From Parvularculaceae bacterium (GTDB taxonomy: Bacteria; Pseudomonadota; Alphaproteobacteria; Caulobacterales; Parvularculaceae), in the NCBI GenBank assembly GCA_013389105.1, contig JACADZ010000004.1:1-64000 (forward strand): 64,000 nt of DNA, in the 5' to 3' direction. The position numbers and the translations under genes were made by a program. Position 1 is the stretch's first letter. The number at the start of each line of letters is the position of its first letter. The notes beneath the pieces were generated by a model. It searched no databases. It had not been told where the DNA came from and saw only the letters and a list, made by a program, of their open reading frames with translations. Of this stretch, positions 11,121 to 18,893 are shown piece by piece.

Positions 11121-11588
11121 ATGGCTGAAGAAAAGGAAGGGATGGAGCCGGGCGAAACGCTTCATCTGGCCACTGACATAGTTGCTGCCTTCGTCAGCAA
11201 TAATTCAGTGACGCCGGACAAGCTCCCGGCCCTCCTGCAGGAAGTGCACGATGCGGTTCGTGCGCTTGCCCGAGGCGGCACGGCCAGCGCCGGAAATCAG
11301 GAGCCGGCCGTCCCGGTGAAGAAATCAATCACCCCGGACTACATCATCTGCCTTGAGGACGGAAAGCGCCTCAAGATGCTGAAGCGCTATCTGCGGACCC
11401 AATACGGCCTCTCCCCTGAAGACTACAAGCGCAAATGGGGCCTGCCCCCCGATTATCCGATGACGGCGCCGAACTACTCAAAGCGCCGCTCGCAATTCGC
11501 CAAGGACATCGGACTGGGCACTGCGCGAACGGGTTCGGGCCGCAAGCCCGGCTCGAAGGGCCGGGGCCGACCGCGCAAAGCGGCCTAG
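11121..11588 (+). CDS. mucR: MucR/Ros family transcriptional regulator, zinc-less type
   Basis: This 155-residue protein matches the MucR/Ros family, global regulators and H-NS-like silencers of alphaproteobacteria. The C-terminal DNA-binding domain has the family run YKRKWGLPPDYPMTAPNY and a basic glycine-rich tail. At the positions of the Ros zinc ligands (C-x2-C-x9-H-x3-H) it has Cys77, Asp80, Tyr90 and Gln94, so three of four ligands differ and zinc is unlikely to be bound. Zinc-less members that still bind DNA are known in the family. Residues 15-50 would be the oligomerisation region. Confidence 0.9.
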   Translation: MAEEKEGMEPGETLHLATDIVAAFVSNNSVTPDKLPALLQEVHDAVRALARGGTASAGNQEPAVPVKKSITPDYIICLEDGKRLKMLKRYLRTQYGLSPEDYKRKWGLPPDYPMTAPNYSKRRSQFAKDIGLGTARTGSGRKPGSKGRGRPRKAA

Positions 11589-11598
11589 TCACGCTCAG

Positions 11599-11655
11599 TT
11601 GACGGCGGACTCAAAGCGCTCCCGCCGCGGCGCGCCTTGCTTCATCCGCCGTCAA
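11599..11655. terminator. Perfect inverted repeat between convergent mucR and aguA
   Basis: An 11-base perfect inverted repeat (TTGACGGCGGA at 11599-11609, TCCGCCGTCAA at 11645-11655) begins just after the mucR stop and ends within the last codon of agmatine deiminase. The loop is 35 bases and itself GC-rich. It could act as a bidirectional terminator, but there is no clear T run, so this role is tentative. Confidence 0.4.
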
Positions 11656-12725
11656 AGCGGTTCCTGCTGGGTGATGCAGTGGAAGCTGCCGCCGCCTGTC
11701 AACAGGTGCGAGGAGTCGATCCCGACCGTGAACGGCCGTATTTTGAGATCGTCCAGAATAGACAGCGCCTCTTCGCCCGCCAGGTCGTCGCCCGTGAGCG
11801 CAGCATAGGTCGGCATCACGATAGAGGCGTTGGCGATGTAGAAGTTCATGTGGCTGGCGGGAACCGGCTCGCCATCGAGCAGCGCAAGGCCAGGCGAGGG
11901 GATTTCGACGACCTCCAGGCGGCGCCCCGCGGCGTCCCTCGCCCTCGACAACGCGTCGTGGACCGTCTTGAGGACCTCCGCATTCGGATCGTCGCTTCCA
12001 GAGGGCCGCATGCACACGACCCGACCGGGCGCGACGAACCGGGCGAGGTTGTCGACGTGGCCATCGGTGTGATCGCCGAGCAGCCCCTCATCCAGCCAGA
12101 TCACTTTCTCGGCGCCGATCGCCGCCCTGAGGACGCCCTCGATCTCTTTCTCGGACAGCCCCGGATTGCGATTTGAATTGAGCAGGCACTGGCGCGTCGT
12201 GATGACGGTTCCCTCGCCATCCGACTCGACGGCCCCGCCCTCCCCGACGAACTCAGGGAACCGGCGAAGGCGCGCGCCGGCGAGGCCCGACACGACATCC
12301 GAGATACGATCGTCTTCAGGCAGCAGATACTTGCCGCCCCAGCCGTTAAAGCGAAAGGCGCTCGCCGTGAGGGCGCCCGAGGTGTCCTTCACGAAAATCG
12401 GACCGGTGTCGCGCAGCCATATGTCGCCGATCGGCGCCTCGTGGATGGCGACCTGCTCCGGCGTCGGCAGGCGCCGGCGCATCGCCTCGGCGGCCTCCAG
12501 CGCGGCATGGCCGCTCGCCAGCAAACCGACCGGCTCGCCGGCTATCGTCGATCCGTTCGGATCGTCCGGGTCGGGAATGAGAATCGCCCGCACCAGCGCC
12601 GCAACTTCGCGCTGCGCGGGAACAAGATCATTCTCCCACAAATCGGCAGCGCTTGGCCAACCGATCCAAACCCGCCGGTGCGGCGTCCATTCCGCCGGCT
12701 GCCGACGGCCGGAAACGACAGTCAT
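11652..12725 (-). CDS. aguA: Agmatine deiminase
   Basis: AguA hydrolyses agmatine to N-carbamoylputrescine and ammonia, a route from arginine to putrescine. The 357-residue protein shows the guanidine-modifying fold motifs: WLRDTGPIF in the first half, LLGDHTDGHVDN mid-protein, and the nucleophile Cys350 in GGGSFHC followed by ITQQEP. No aguB (N-carbamoylputrescine amidohydrolase) is adjacent. It diverges from the riboflavin operon, whose leader begins about 30 bases from this ATG. Peptidyl-arginine deiminase in the broad sense is the only alternative. Confidence 0.92.
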   Translation of the reverse strand: MTVVSGRRQPAEWTPHRRVWIGWPSAADLWENDLVPAQREVAALVRAILIPDPDDPNGSTIAGEPVGLLASGHAALEAAEAMRRRLPTPEQVAIHEAPIGDIWLRDTGPIFVKDTSGALTASAFRFNGWGGKYLLPEDDRISDVVSGLAGARLRRFPEFVGEGGAVESDGEGTVITTRQCLLNSNRNPGLSEKEIEGVLRAAIGAEKVIWLDEGLLGDHTDGHVDNLARFVAPGRVVCMRPSGSDDPNAEVLKTVHDALSRARDAAGRRLEVVEIPSPGLALLDGEPVPASHMNFYIANASIVMPTYAALTGDDLAGEEALSILDDLKIRPFTVGIDSSHLLTGGGSFHCITQQEPL

Positions 12726-12757
12726 TCACGGCCTTTCTCTGGCTGTGCCGGCCTCAG

Positions 12758-12786
12758 TTGCCGCCGGCCTGGGACGTCGCTATATA
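12758..12786 (+). promoter_or_regulatory. Promoter of the riboflavin operon
   Basis: TTGCCG at 12758-12763 and TATATA at 12781-12786 are separated by exactly 17 bases, a good sigma-70-like match. The transcript would begin near 12793, about 20 bases before the FMN riboswitch. Confidence 0.6.
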
Positions 12787-12814
12787 GGTTCGGCGGAATT
12801 TTCCGCAAAAAAAG

Positions 12815-12954
12815 GATCTTCGGGGCGGGGTGAAAGTCCCCACCGGCGGTGATGCGGCGACGAGCCGATGAGCCCGCGAGCGTGGTGCGGAAGCGCCAGG
12901 CACGATCTGGTGAGATCCCAGAGCCGACGGTCACAGTCCGGATGGAAGAAGATC
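12815..12954 (+). promoter_or_regulatory. FMN riboswitch (RFN element)
   Basis: The conserved RFN segments are readable in order: GGGGCGGGGTGAAAGTCCCC followed by ACCGGCGGTGAT, then AGCCCGCGAG, GATCTGGTGAGATCCCAG, and AGCCGACGGTCACAGTCCGG followed by ATG. The closing P1 stem pairs GATCTT (12815-12820) with AAGATC (12949-12954). FMN binding would stop expression of the downstream riboflavin genes. A terminator hairpin follows at 13022, so control is probably by transcription termination. Confidence 0.95.
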
Positions 12955-13021
12955 GACGGCTCGCATCAGGCGAGGTGCGACCGGCGTTTGGCCGGGCGCC
13001 GTGCTTGTTTAGGCCGCTGGC

Positions 13022-13053
13022 GCCCCGATGCTCCTCAAGCACGGGGCCTTTTT
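13022..13053 (+). terminator. Riboswitch-associated intrinsic terminator
   Basis: GCCCCG (13022-13027) pairs with CGGGGC (13042-13047), and TGCT (13029-13032) with AGCA (13038-13041) inside it. The loop is five bases and a T run follows (13049-13053). This is the expression platform of the FMN riboswitch. The first possible ribD ATG lies directly after the T run. Confidence 0.85.
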
Positions 13054-14250
13054 ATGGCGCGTTTGGACGACAACTGGTCCTCAAGAGGCCGACGTCCCCA
13101 ACTTGGACATTTCGAGACCAGCGCCGCCAGCTTGATCGCTAATCGATCGGCGGCCGTCGATCCCGACGTCAACTTCATGAGCCGGGCGTTGGAACTGGCG
13201 CGCCTCGGCCTCGGCCGGACCGCGCCGAACCCGATGGTCGGTTGCGTGATCGTCAAAAGCGGCCAGATCGTCGGCGAGGGCTGGCACAAAGGCGCGGGAC
13301 GGCCTCACGCGGAACCCGAGGCGCTGGCCGAAGCGGGAGCCCGCGCGCGCGGCGCGCGCGCCTATGTGACGCTCGAACCCTGCAATCACCACGGCCGCAC
13401 CCCTCCGTGCACCGAGGCGCTCCTGAAAGCCGGTGTCAGCGAGGTCGTCTACGCCGTAGCCGACACCCATGCCCTCGCGGCCGGCGGGGCCACGCGGCTG
13501 CAGTCCGCCGGCGTCAAAGTGCGCGCCGGCGTCCTTGAGACCGAAGCGCGCGAACTCAACCGCGCCTGGTTTCATTCGCTCGCGATACGGCGACCCTACG
13601 TCATCGCCAAGGCGGCCATGTCGCTTGACGGTCGGATCGCGACGGCGACCGGGCAGAGCAAGTGGATCACCGGGGCGCTGGCGCGCGAAAAAGGGCATGA
13701 GCTCCGGCGCATGGCGGACGCGATCATAGTCGGCGCCGGCACCATTGTCGCAGATGACCCCGCATTGACCGCCCGCCTCGACGGCGAGGAAAGTCATCCC
13801 CTCAGGGTCGTCCTTGATTCAAAGGGTCGGTGCTCGCCCGGAGCGAAGGCGTTCGACCGCGCCGGCAAGGGCGCAGCGCTCGCGACCACCGCGGCGGCGC
13901 CGGAACGACGTCTCGCCCGTTTCCGGGAACACGGGGTCGAGCCGATCCTTTGCGCGCCGGATGGCGGCGGCCGGCCGCGTCTCGACGATCTCCTCGATAT
14001 TCTCCATCGACGCGGCGTCGTGACGGCGATGATCGAAGGAGGCGGCGAAGTGCTCGGCGCCGCGCTCGACGCCGACCTCATCGACGAAGTCTGGCTCTTC
14101 ATCGCCCCCCTGCTGATTGGCGGCGGAAAGGCCGCATTCGCGGGCGCCGGCGCCTCAAGCCTCTCCGAAGCGCCGCATTTCGACTTTTCCGAACCAGAGA
14201 TGCTGGGACCCGACATGCTGGTGCGCGGTCTGCGCCGACGGAGCTTTTGA
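13054..14250 (+). CDS. ribD: Bifunctional riboflavin deaminase/reductase RibD
   Basis: RibD deaminates the pyrimidine from GTP cyclohydrolase II and then reduces its ribose side chain. The deaminase half has the zinc motifs PHAEPEAL and LEPCNHHGRTPPC; the reductase half includes SLDGRIATATGQSKWITG and AMIEGGGEVLGAAL. The start is uncertain. The ATG at 13054 abuts the riboswitch terminator and gives 398 residues; a TTG at 13132 (372 residues) fits the family N terminus better, and an ATG at 13177 begins at the conserved MSRALELA. Codon use before 13132 looks non-coding. The stop overlaps ribE by one base (TGATG). Confidence 0.93.
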   Translation: MARLDDNWSSRGRRPQLGHFETSAASLIANRSAAVDPDVNFMSRALELARLGLGRTAPNPMVGCVIVKSGQIVGEGWHKGAGRPHAEPEALAEAGARARGARAYVTLEPCNHHGRTPPCTEALLKAGVSEVVYAVADTHALAAGGATRLQSAGVKVRAGVLETEARELNRAWFHSLAIRRPYVIAKAAMSLDGRIATATGQSKWITGALAREKGHELRRMADAIIVGAGTIVADDPALTARLDGEESHPLRVVLDSKGRCSPGAKAFDRAGKGAALATTAAAPERRLARFREHGVEPILCAPDGGGRPRLDDLLDILHRRGVVTAMIEGGGEVLGAALDADLIDEVWLFIAPLLIGGGKAAFAGAGASSLSEAPHFDFSEPEMLGPDMLVRGLRRRSF

Positions 14251-14924
14251 TGTTCACCGGACTCATCGAGGAAATCGGTCACGTGCGCGCCGCCGGACGC
14301 ATCGGCGACGGCTACCGCCTCGCCATTGACGCAACGACGGTTATCGGGGGCTTGAAGCTCGGCGACTCCATCGCGGTGAACGGCGCTTGCCTGACCGTTG
14401 TCGCGTTCGACGCGACAGGCTTTTCAGTCGGGCTCGCTCCGGAGACGCTGGCGCGAACCGACCTCGGCCGCCTGCGCCCCGGCGACGGCGTCAACCTTGA
14501 GCGCGCCGCGCTGCCGACCACCCGCCTCGGCGGCCATTACGTTCAGGGCCATATCGACGGCACGGGAACGATACGATCCTTCCGAAAGGACCAGGACTCG
14601 CTCTGGGTCGTCATCGATGCGCCGAGATCGCTCATGCGCTACATCGCGCCGAAGGGCTTCATCGCCGTCGACGGCGCATCGCTTACGGTTGTCAACGCAG
14701 GAGACGACTGGTTCGACCTGACGCTGATCGCTTATTCGCAGGAAAAGCTCTTCTTGCCGCGCAAGGGAATCGGCGCCTGCGTCAATCTCGAAACCGACAT
14801 CATGGCGAAATACGCGGAGCGGCTGTTGCGGTTCAATGATTCGGACCGGGTCGTTCACGCGCCGGCCCCCCCTCAGCAGGCGGTTGCAAGTCGCAGGGCC
14901 CTTGAGGAAGGAGTCTCATCATGA
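14250..14924 (+). CDS. ribE: Riboflavin synthase alpha subunit
   Basis: This enzyme dismutates two molecules of dimethylribityllumazine to riboflavin. The 224-residue protein begins with the hallmark MFTGLIEEIG and contains two tandem lumazine-binding barrels. The first has LGDSIAVNGACLTV and the second GFIAVDGASLTVV. Its ATG shares the final A of the ribD TGA, and its stop overlaps the ribB start by ATGA, so the operon is translationally coupled. Confidence 0.96.
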   Translation: MFTGLIEEIGHVRAAGRIGDGYRLAIDATTVIGGLKLGDSIAVNGACLTVVAFDATGFSVGLAPETLARTDLGRLRPGDGVNLERAALPTTRLGGHYVQGHIDGTGTIRSFRKDQDSLWVVIDAPRSLMRYIAPKGFIAVDGASLTVVNAGDDWFDLTLIAYSQEKLFLPRKGIGACVNLETDIMAKYAERLLRFNDSDRVVHAPAPPQQAVASRRALEEGVSS

Positions 14925-15562
14925 CGTTGGCGTCTGTTCCCGAGGCTCTTGCGGCCATGAAAACCGGAGCGTTCTTGATCGTCGTCGACGATGAAGATCG
15001 CGAGAACGAGGGCGACCTCGTCATCGCCGCCGATTTCGTGACCCCGGCGGCCGTAAATTTCTGCGCCAGAGAAGGTCGCGGCCTCATCTGCTGCGCGATG
15101 GCGGGCCGGCTGATCGACCGGTTCGGCCTGCCTTTGATGGTGCCGGAATCCGAAAATCGGTCAGGCTTCGGCACGGCCTTCACCGTGTCGGTCGAGGCCG
15201 CTCAGGGCGTGACGACCGGCATATCGGCGTTCGATCGGGCCCATACCATCCGGACGCTGATCGATCCGAAGGCGTCGCGCGCGGACATCGTCACGCCGGG
15301 CCATGTGTTTCCGCTGCGCGCGCGCGACGGCGGCGTGCTCGAACGCGGCGGCCAGACGGAGGCGAGCGTTGATCTCGCCAGACTCGCGGGCCTCACGCCG
15401 GCGGCCATGATCTGCGAGGTCATGAATGACGACGGCTCGATGGCCCGCCTTCCCGATCTTGAGGCCTTCGCGCGCCGTTTCGGCATGAAGATCGTCACCG
15501 TCAAGACGATCGCTGATTACCGTCGGGCCACTGAACCGCAGCTTCTTCGCGCTGCAGGCTAG
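14921..15562 (+). CDS. ribB: 3,4-dihydroxy-2-butanone-4-phosphate synthase
   Basis: RibB makes the four-carbon unit of riboflavin from ribulose-5-phosphate. The 213-residue protein has the acidic active-site loop VVDDEDRENEGDLV near residues 21-34, GRGLICCAM near 51, and a conserved segment ending HVFPLRARDGGVLERGGQTEA. It is the monofunctional form: the GTP cyclohydrolase II domain often fused in RibBA proteins is absent, so ribA must lie elsewhere. An AAGGAG sits before the ATG. Confidence 0.95.
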   Translation: MTLASVPEALAAMKTGAFLIVVDDEDRENEGDLVIAADFVTPAAVNFCAREGRGLICCAMAGRLIDRFGLPLMVPESENRSGFGTAFTVSVEAAQGVTTGISAFDRAHTIRTLIDPKASRADIVTPGHVFPLRARDGGVLERGGQTEASVDLARLAGLTPAAMICEVMNDDGSMARLPDLEAFARRFGMKIVTVKTIADYRRATEPQLLRAAG

Positions 15563-15571
15563 GAGCTGGGC

Positions 15572-16051
15572 ATGTCGCGAACATTCGAAGGGCACATGTC
15601 GGGCGCAGGCCTCAGGATCGCAATGGTGGCGACTCGATGGAACGACTTCATCGTCGAACGCCTGATCGCCGGCGCCAAGGACGCCGCCTTGCGCCATGGC
15701 GTCGATCCCGAACGCCTCGATCTCGCGTTCGCGCCGGGCGCCTTCGAGGTCCCGTTCGTCGCCCGAAAAATGGCCGAGACGCGCCGTTACGACGCCGTCG
15801 TCGCCCTGGGCTGCGTCATTCGCGGGGCGACGCCTCATTTCGACTACGTCGCCGGCGAGGCCGCGCGCGGCGTCGCGGCGGCTGCACGCGAGACCGGAGT
15901 TCCGATCGCCTTCGGCGTCTTAACCGTCGACACGATCGAGCAGGCGATCGAGCGGGCCGGAACCAAAGCCGGCAACAAGGGCGCTGAAGCCATGCTCGCC
16001 GCCATTGAGACCGCTAATCTCACCCGCGCCATCGAGGAGCGCAAATCATGA
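15572..16051 (+). CDS. ribH: 6,7-dimethyl-8-ribityllumazine synthase
   Basis: RibH condenses the RibB and RibD products to the lumazine precursor of riboflavin. The 159-residue protein shows VATRWNDFIVERLIAGA near residues 20-36, FAPGAFEVPFVA mid-protein, CVIRGATPHFDYVAGEA and PIAFGVLTVDTIEQA, with His in the ATPHFD segment as the expected catalytic residue. A GGAG lies before the ATG 9 bases after ribB. Its stop overlaps folE by ATGA. Confidence 0.96.
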   Translation: MSRTFEGHMSGAGLRIAMVATRWNDFIVERLIAGAKDAALRHGVDPERLDLAFAPGAFEVPFVARKMAETRRYDAVVALGCVIRGATPHFDYVAGEAARGVAAAARETGVPIAFGVLTVDTIEQAIERAGTKAGNKGAEAMLAAIETANLTRAIEERKS

Positions 16052-16650
16052 CCGCCGAAACAGTCGCGTTGAAGACCGTCAAACCGCGTCCGTCGCGCCG
16101 CGACGCCGAAGAGGCGGTGCGCACGCTTCTCGCCTACTATGGCGAGGACCCCGGCCGCGCCGGACTCCTCGACACGCCGCGCCGCTTCGTTGACGCCTAC
16201 CAAGAATTTCTCGCAGGCTATTCGGAAGACCCCGTCGCGCTCCTCTCGCGCACCTTCGATGATATCGAGGACTACGACGATATCGTGCTCCTGAAAAACC
16301 TTCGATTCGAGTCGCATTGCGAGCACCACATTCAGCCGATCATCGGCAAGGCGCATGTCGCCTACCTGCCTGGACGACGGATTGTCGGCATCTCCAAGCT
16401 GGCCCGCGTCGTCGAAGCGCTGTCGCGGCGCCTAGTCAGCCAAGAGAGCCTCACCAACGACATCGCCGGCGCCATCGAGCGGGCGCTCGAGCCGCGCGGC
16501 GTCGCCGTGATGCTCGACGCCGAACATCAATGCATGTCGACGCGCGGCGTCCACCAAACTGACGTTTCGTGCGTCACCCAGCGCCTTACAGGCGCTTTCA
16601 AGGAGCCGGCGATCGAAACGCGCTTTCTGAGGCTCATCGGCAAGGACTAG
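16048..16650 (+). CDS. folE: GTP cyclohydrolase I
   Basis: FolE converts GTP to dihydroneopterin triphosphate, the first step of folate and pterin synthesis. The 200-residue protein has the zinc and catalytic motifs ESHCEHHIQPI and DAEHQCMSTRGVH, plus GISKLARVVEALSRRLVSQE. It overlaps ribH by 4 bases and is therefore in the FMN-riboswitch operon. This is unusual because riboflavin synthesis uses GTP cyclohydrolase II (RibA), not I. The zinc ligands and QCMSTRGVH motif exclude a RibA assignment. Confidence 0.94.
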   Translation: MTAETVALKTVKPRPSRRDAEEAVRTLLAYYGEDPGRAGLLDTPRRFVDAYQEFLAGYSEDPVALLSRTFDDIEDYDDIVLLKNLRFESHCEHHIQPIIGKAHVAYLPGRRIVGISKLARVVEALSRRLVSQESLTNDIAGAIERALEPRGVAVMLDAEHQCMSTRGVHQTDVSCVTQRLTGAFKEPAIETRFLRLIGKD

Positions 16651-16854
16651 GCCGAAACTGCAAGTCTCAGGCCTGCGGCCCCGGCAGCGCGAGCGCGATG
16701 CGACTAGGTGCGCTCCGGGAATGCGAGGATCCCTTTAAGGGCCGCAGCGACATCAAGCGAACGCCCGAGCGCCAGTGTTCGATCCTGCAGAGCTTCCAGA
16801 AAATCGTCGCGGCCATGTCAGGAATGATTGCTGAGGCGAGATAAGGTCAGGCGG

Positions 16855-17571
16855 TCATGTCGGCGCACCGGGTCCGCCCCGCGCCGGACCGCCTCGCCAA
16901 ATTCTATACTTCCCGCCGACAAGCCTCATGGCGACAAGCCAGATCCCGGACAGTGCAAAGAGCGTCCCTGACACCGCGAAGGTCTGCACCAGCGGATTGT
17001 TGAAATCCTCCCGGCCTCTGTAATCCATGATGTGGAGCATCCAGAAGAAATCGTAGATGCGCCAGACTTTGTTGCGACGCGCTTCGATCTCGCCGGTCGC
17101 CGGCGAGACGTAAATGCGCGTGTCGAGACGGTCGGAAAAGTCGATGCGCCAGACCGGCGCTTCGCAGCCGCATTCATGCGGCGCCGATTCAAGAAGCGCG
17201 GCGCGGACGATGTCGCCCGTCCCGACAAAATCCTGCCGCGCGACGGCGCGCGCGAGGTCCTCATTGAGCGGAGGAAGGCGCTCGGCGGTCTGCGCATCGT
17301 AAAGGGCGGCGCCGGCGATCCCTGTGACGCGATAAACCTGCTTGTTCATGAAGTGGGTGAGCGTCACTTCGGTCGCGCCTGGGGTCTGGGCGACGACGCC
17401 GCCAATATTTGCGTAGCCGAAGGCGCCGAGTTCAACGGGGAAAGCGTTCAATGCATTCGTACGGCCGCGGACAAGGTCAATGTGGAAAAGGCTCATCACG
17501 GCCCCCGAGAGCATCCACAACAGCACCTGCGCGGCAAGCAGGAGGCCCAGCCAGTTGTGGGCGGCGCGCAT
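16855..17571 (-). CDS. PepSY-domain membrane protein
   Basis: This 238-residue protein has an N-terminal RAAHNWLGLLLAAQVLLWMLSG helix, a periplasmic region with PepSY-like repeats (PATGEIEARRNKVWRIYDFFWMLHIMDY), and a C-terminal helix. This is the layout of PepSY-associated transmembrane proteins, often linked to iron or flavin-dependent reductases. The frame stays open upstream of ATG 17571 with a plausible protein sequence (DFIRRRSFATRAQTF) but no ATG, GTG or TTG. The true start may therefore be non-canonical or further back, overlapping the next gene. Confidence 0.75.
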   Translation of the reverse strand: MRAAHNWLGLLLAAQVLLWMLSGAVMSLFHIDLVRGRTNALNAFPVELGAFGYANIGGVVAQTPGATEVTLTHFMNKQVYRVTGIAGAALYDAQTAERLPPLNEDLARAVARQDFVGTGDIVRAALLESAPHECGCEAPVWRIDFSDRLDTRIYVSPATGEIEARRNKVWRIYDFFWMLHIMDYRGREDFNNPLVQTFAVSGTLFALSGIWLVAMRLVGGKYRIWRGGPARGGPGAPT

Positions 17572-17672
17572 GAACGTTTGCGCGCGCGTCGCGAATGACC
17601 GACGGCGGATAAAATCGCCGCCGGACGCGGCTGCGCCGGCGGCGATCGCAGGTTCGGAGGGAGGCAGTTCGC

Positions 17673-17969
17673 TCAGGCGGGCGTCCCCGAGAACGGTCCG
17701 GAACCGAACGCGCCGAACTTCACGGTCCCGTTGAGATTGGCGCCCTCCTGCTTGCCGGAGAATTCAAGGGTCAACGGCATGGGCGAAGTGACTTTCGCGT
17801 TCCACTTCAGCGTGTCGCCTTCCACTTTGCCGTTCTCTATACCGATCGAGCCCATGGCGCCTGACATCTTGCCGTTCAACGCCCCGCCATCCTGTGTCAG
17901 CTCGACGAGAGCCTTCTGATCGCCCATCGGCGTCTTGATCGTCACGTTCCACTTGCCGTTTACGGGCAT
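17673..17969 (-). CDS. Conserved hypothetical small beta-rich protein
   Basis: This 98-residue protein is not recognised by name. It begins MPVNGKWNVTIKTPMGDQ and alternates short beta-like segments and glycine turns (GALNGKMSGAMGSIGIENGKV), suggesting a small beta sandwich or barrel. There is no signal peptide or membrane segment. A strong AAGGAGAAA ribosome site precedes the ATG at 17969, which is why longer readings were rejected. It lies upstream of the PepSY gene on the same strand. Confidence 0.7.
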   Translation of the reverse strand: MPVNGKWNVTIKTPMGDQKALVELTQDGGALNGKMSGAMGSIGIENGKVEGDTLKWNAKVTSPMPLTLEFSGKQEGANLNGTVKFGAFGSGPFSGTPA

Positions 17970-18099
17970 GATCTTTCTCCTTGCTGCAGCGGCGCGGCGC
18001 AACTCGCCGCGGTTCCTGTCGGGCGGAGACCTTAACTGAAGACGCCCCGCGTGCAAGCGGCGCTTGCAGGATCCTTCGGTCGCACCGACAAGGGTCAGC

Positions 18100-18891
18100 A
18101 TGGCGCTCGACCTTGTTCTTCTGGTTGTCGGCAACCTTGCGCTCATGCTCGCGGTTTTTGCGGCGCTGTGGGCGCTCAGCGTCCGCCTCAAAGACGCGAG
18201 CATCGTCGATATCGCCTGGGGCCCGGCTTGCGCGCTGCCCGCCGCGCTTACCTACTTTCGCGCCGATGGGGCCGATCCGCGAGCAGCCGTTTTGACCTCG
18301 CTCGTATCGCTGTGGGCGTTGAGGCTCGCGCTTCACCTCGCGCGGCGCAATCTCGGCCGCGGGGAGGACTACCGCTATCAGGCGATGCGCCGGAAGCAGG
18401 GCTCGGACGCCGCGTTCGCGCGCTGGAGCCTGGTCCATGTGTACGGCCTTCAGGGCGTCATCGCATGGTTCGTGTCCTTGCCGGCGCAGGTTGGGCAGAT
18501 AGGCGGCGCGGGCGCGCTCGGGCTCCTCGGCTGGGTCGGCGCGGCCGCCTTCGGAGTCGGCTTTTTCTTCGAGGCCGTCGGAGATCATCAGCTGACGGAA
18601 TTCAAAAAGGACCCGGCCAACAAGGGCCGGCTGATGACCCGCGGCCTGTGGGCGTGGACGCGCCACCCGAATTACTTTGGCGACGCTCTGGTCTGGACGG
18701 GGCTGACATTGATCGCGCTTGAGTCGTCCTGGGGATGGGCGACCATTTTTAGCCCGATGCTCATGCTCCACTTTCTGCACAACGTGTCGGGCAAGGCGCT
18801 GCTCGAGCGCGGCCTTGAGAAGAAATACGCCGAATATGCAGAATACAGACGAAAGACGAGCGGCTTCTTCCCCCGTCCGCCGCGAGGGTGA
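18100..18891 (+). CDS. DUF1295 family membrane protein (steroid-reductase-like)
   Basis: This 263-residue multi-spanning protein matches the DUF1295/5-alpha-reductase-like family. It has DIAWGPACA early, a C-terminal GLWAWTRHPNYFGDALVWTG segment containing the conserved R-H-P-N-Y-F-G, and EYRRKTSGFFP at the end. Relatives include isoprenylcysteine methyltransferases and sterol reductases; the substrate is unknown. ATG 18100 has AGGG upstream. It converges on the Tam41-like gene with a 2-base gap, so a link to the lipid cluster is positional only. Confidence 0.82.
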   Translation: MALDLVLLVVGNLALMLAVFAALWALSVRLKDASIVDIAWGPACALPAALTYFRADGADPRAAVLTSLVSLWALRLALHLARRNLGRGEDYRYQAMRRKQGSDAAFARWSLVHVYGLQGVIAWFVSLPAQVGQIGGAGALGLLGWVGAAAFGVGFFFEAVGDHQLTEFKKDPANKGRLMTRGLWAWTRHPNYFGDALVWTGLTLIALESSWGWATIFSPMLMLHFLHNVSGKALLERGLEKKYAEYAEYRRKTSGFFPRPPRG

Positions 18892-18893
18892 CT

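Noticed and set aside
12868-13053. Extension of ribD back to an ATG inside the FMN riboswitch
   Set aside because: It would translate the aptamer and terminator; codon use there is non-coding.
16569-16844. Plus-strand and minus-strand short frames after folE
   Set aside because: Both strands give protein-like stretches (for example FLEALQDRTLALG on the minus strand), but neither has a start with a ribosome site, so no gene is supported.
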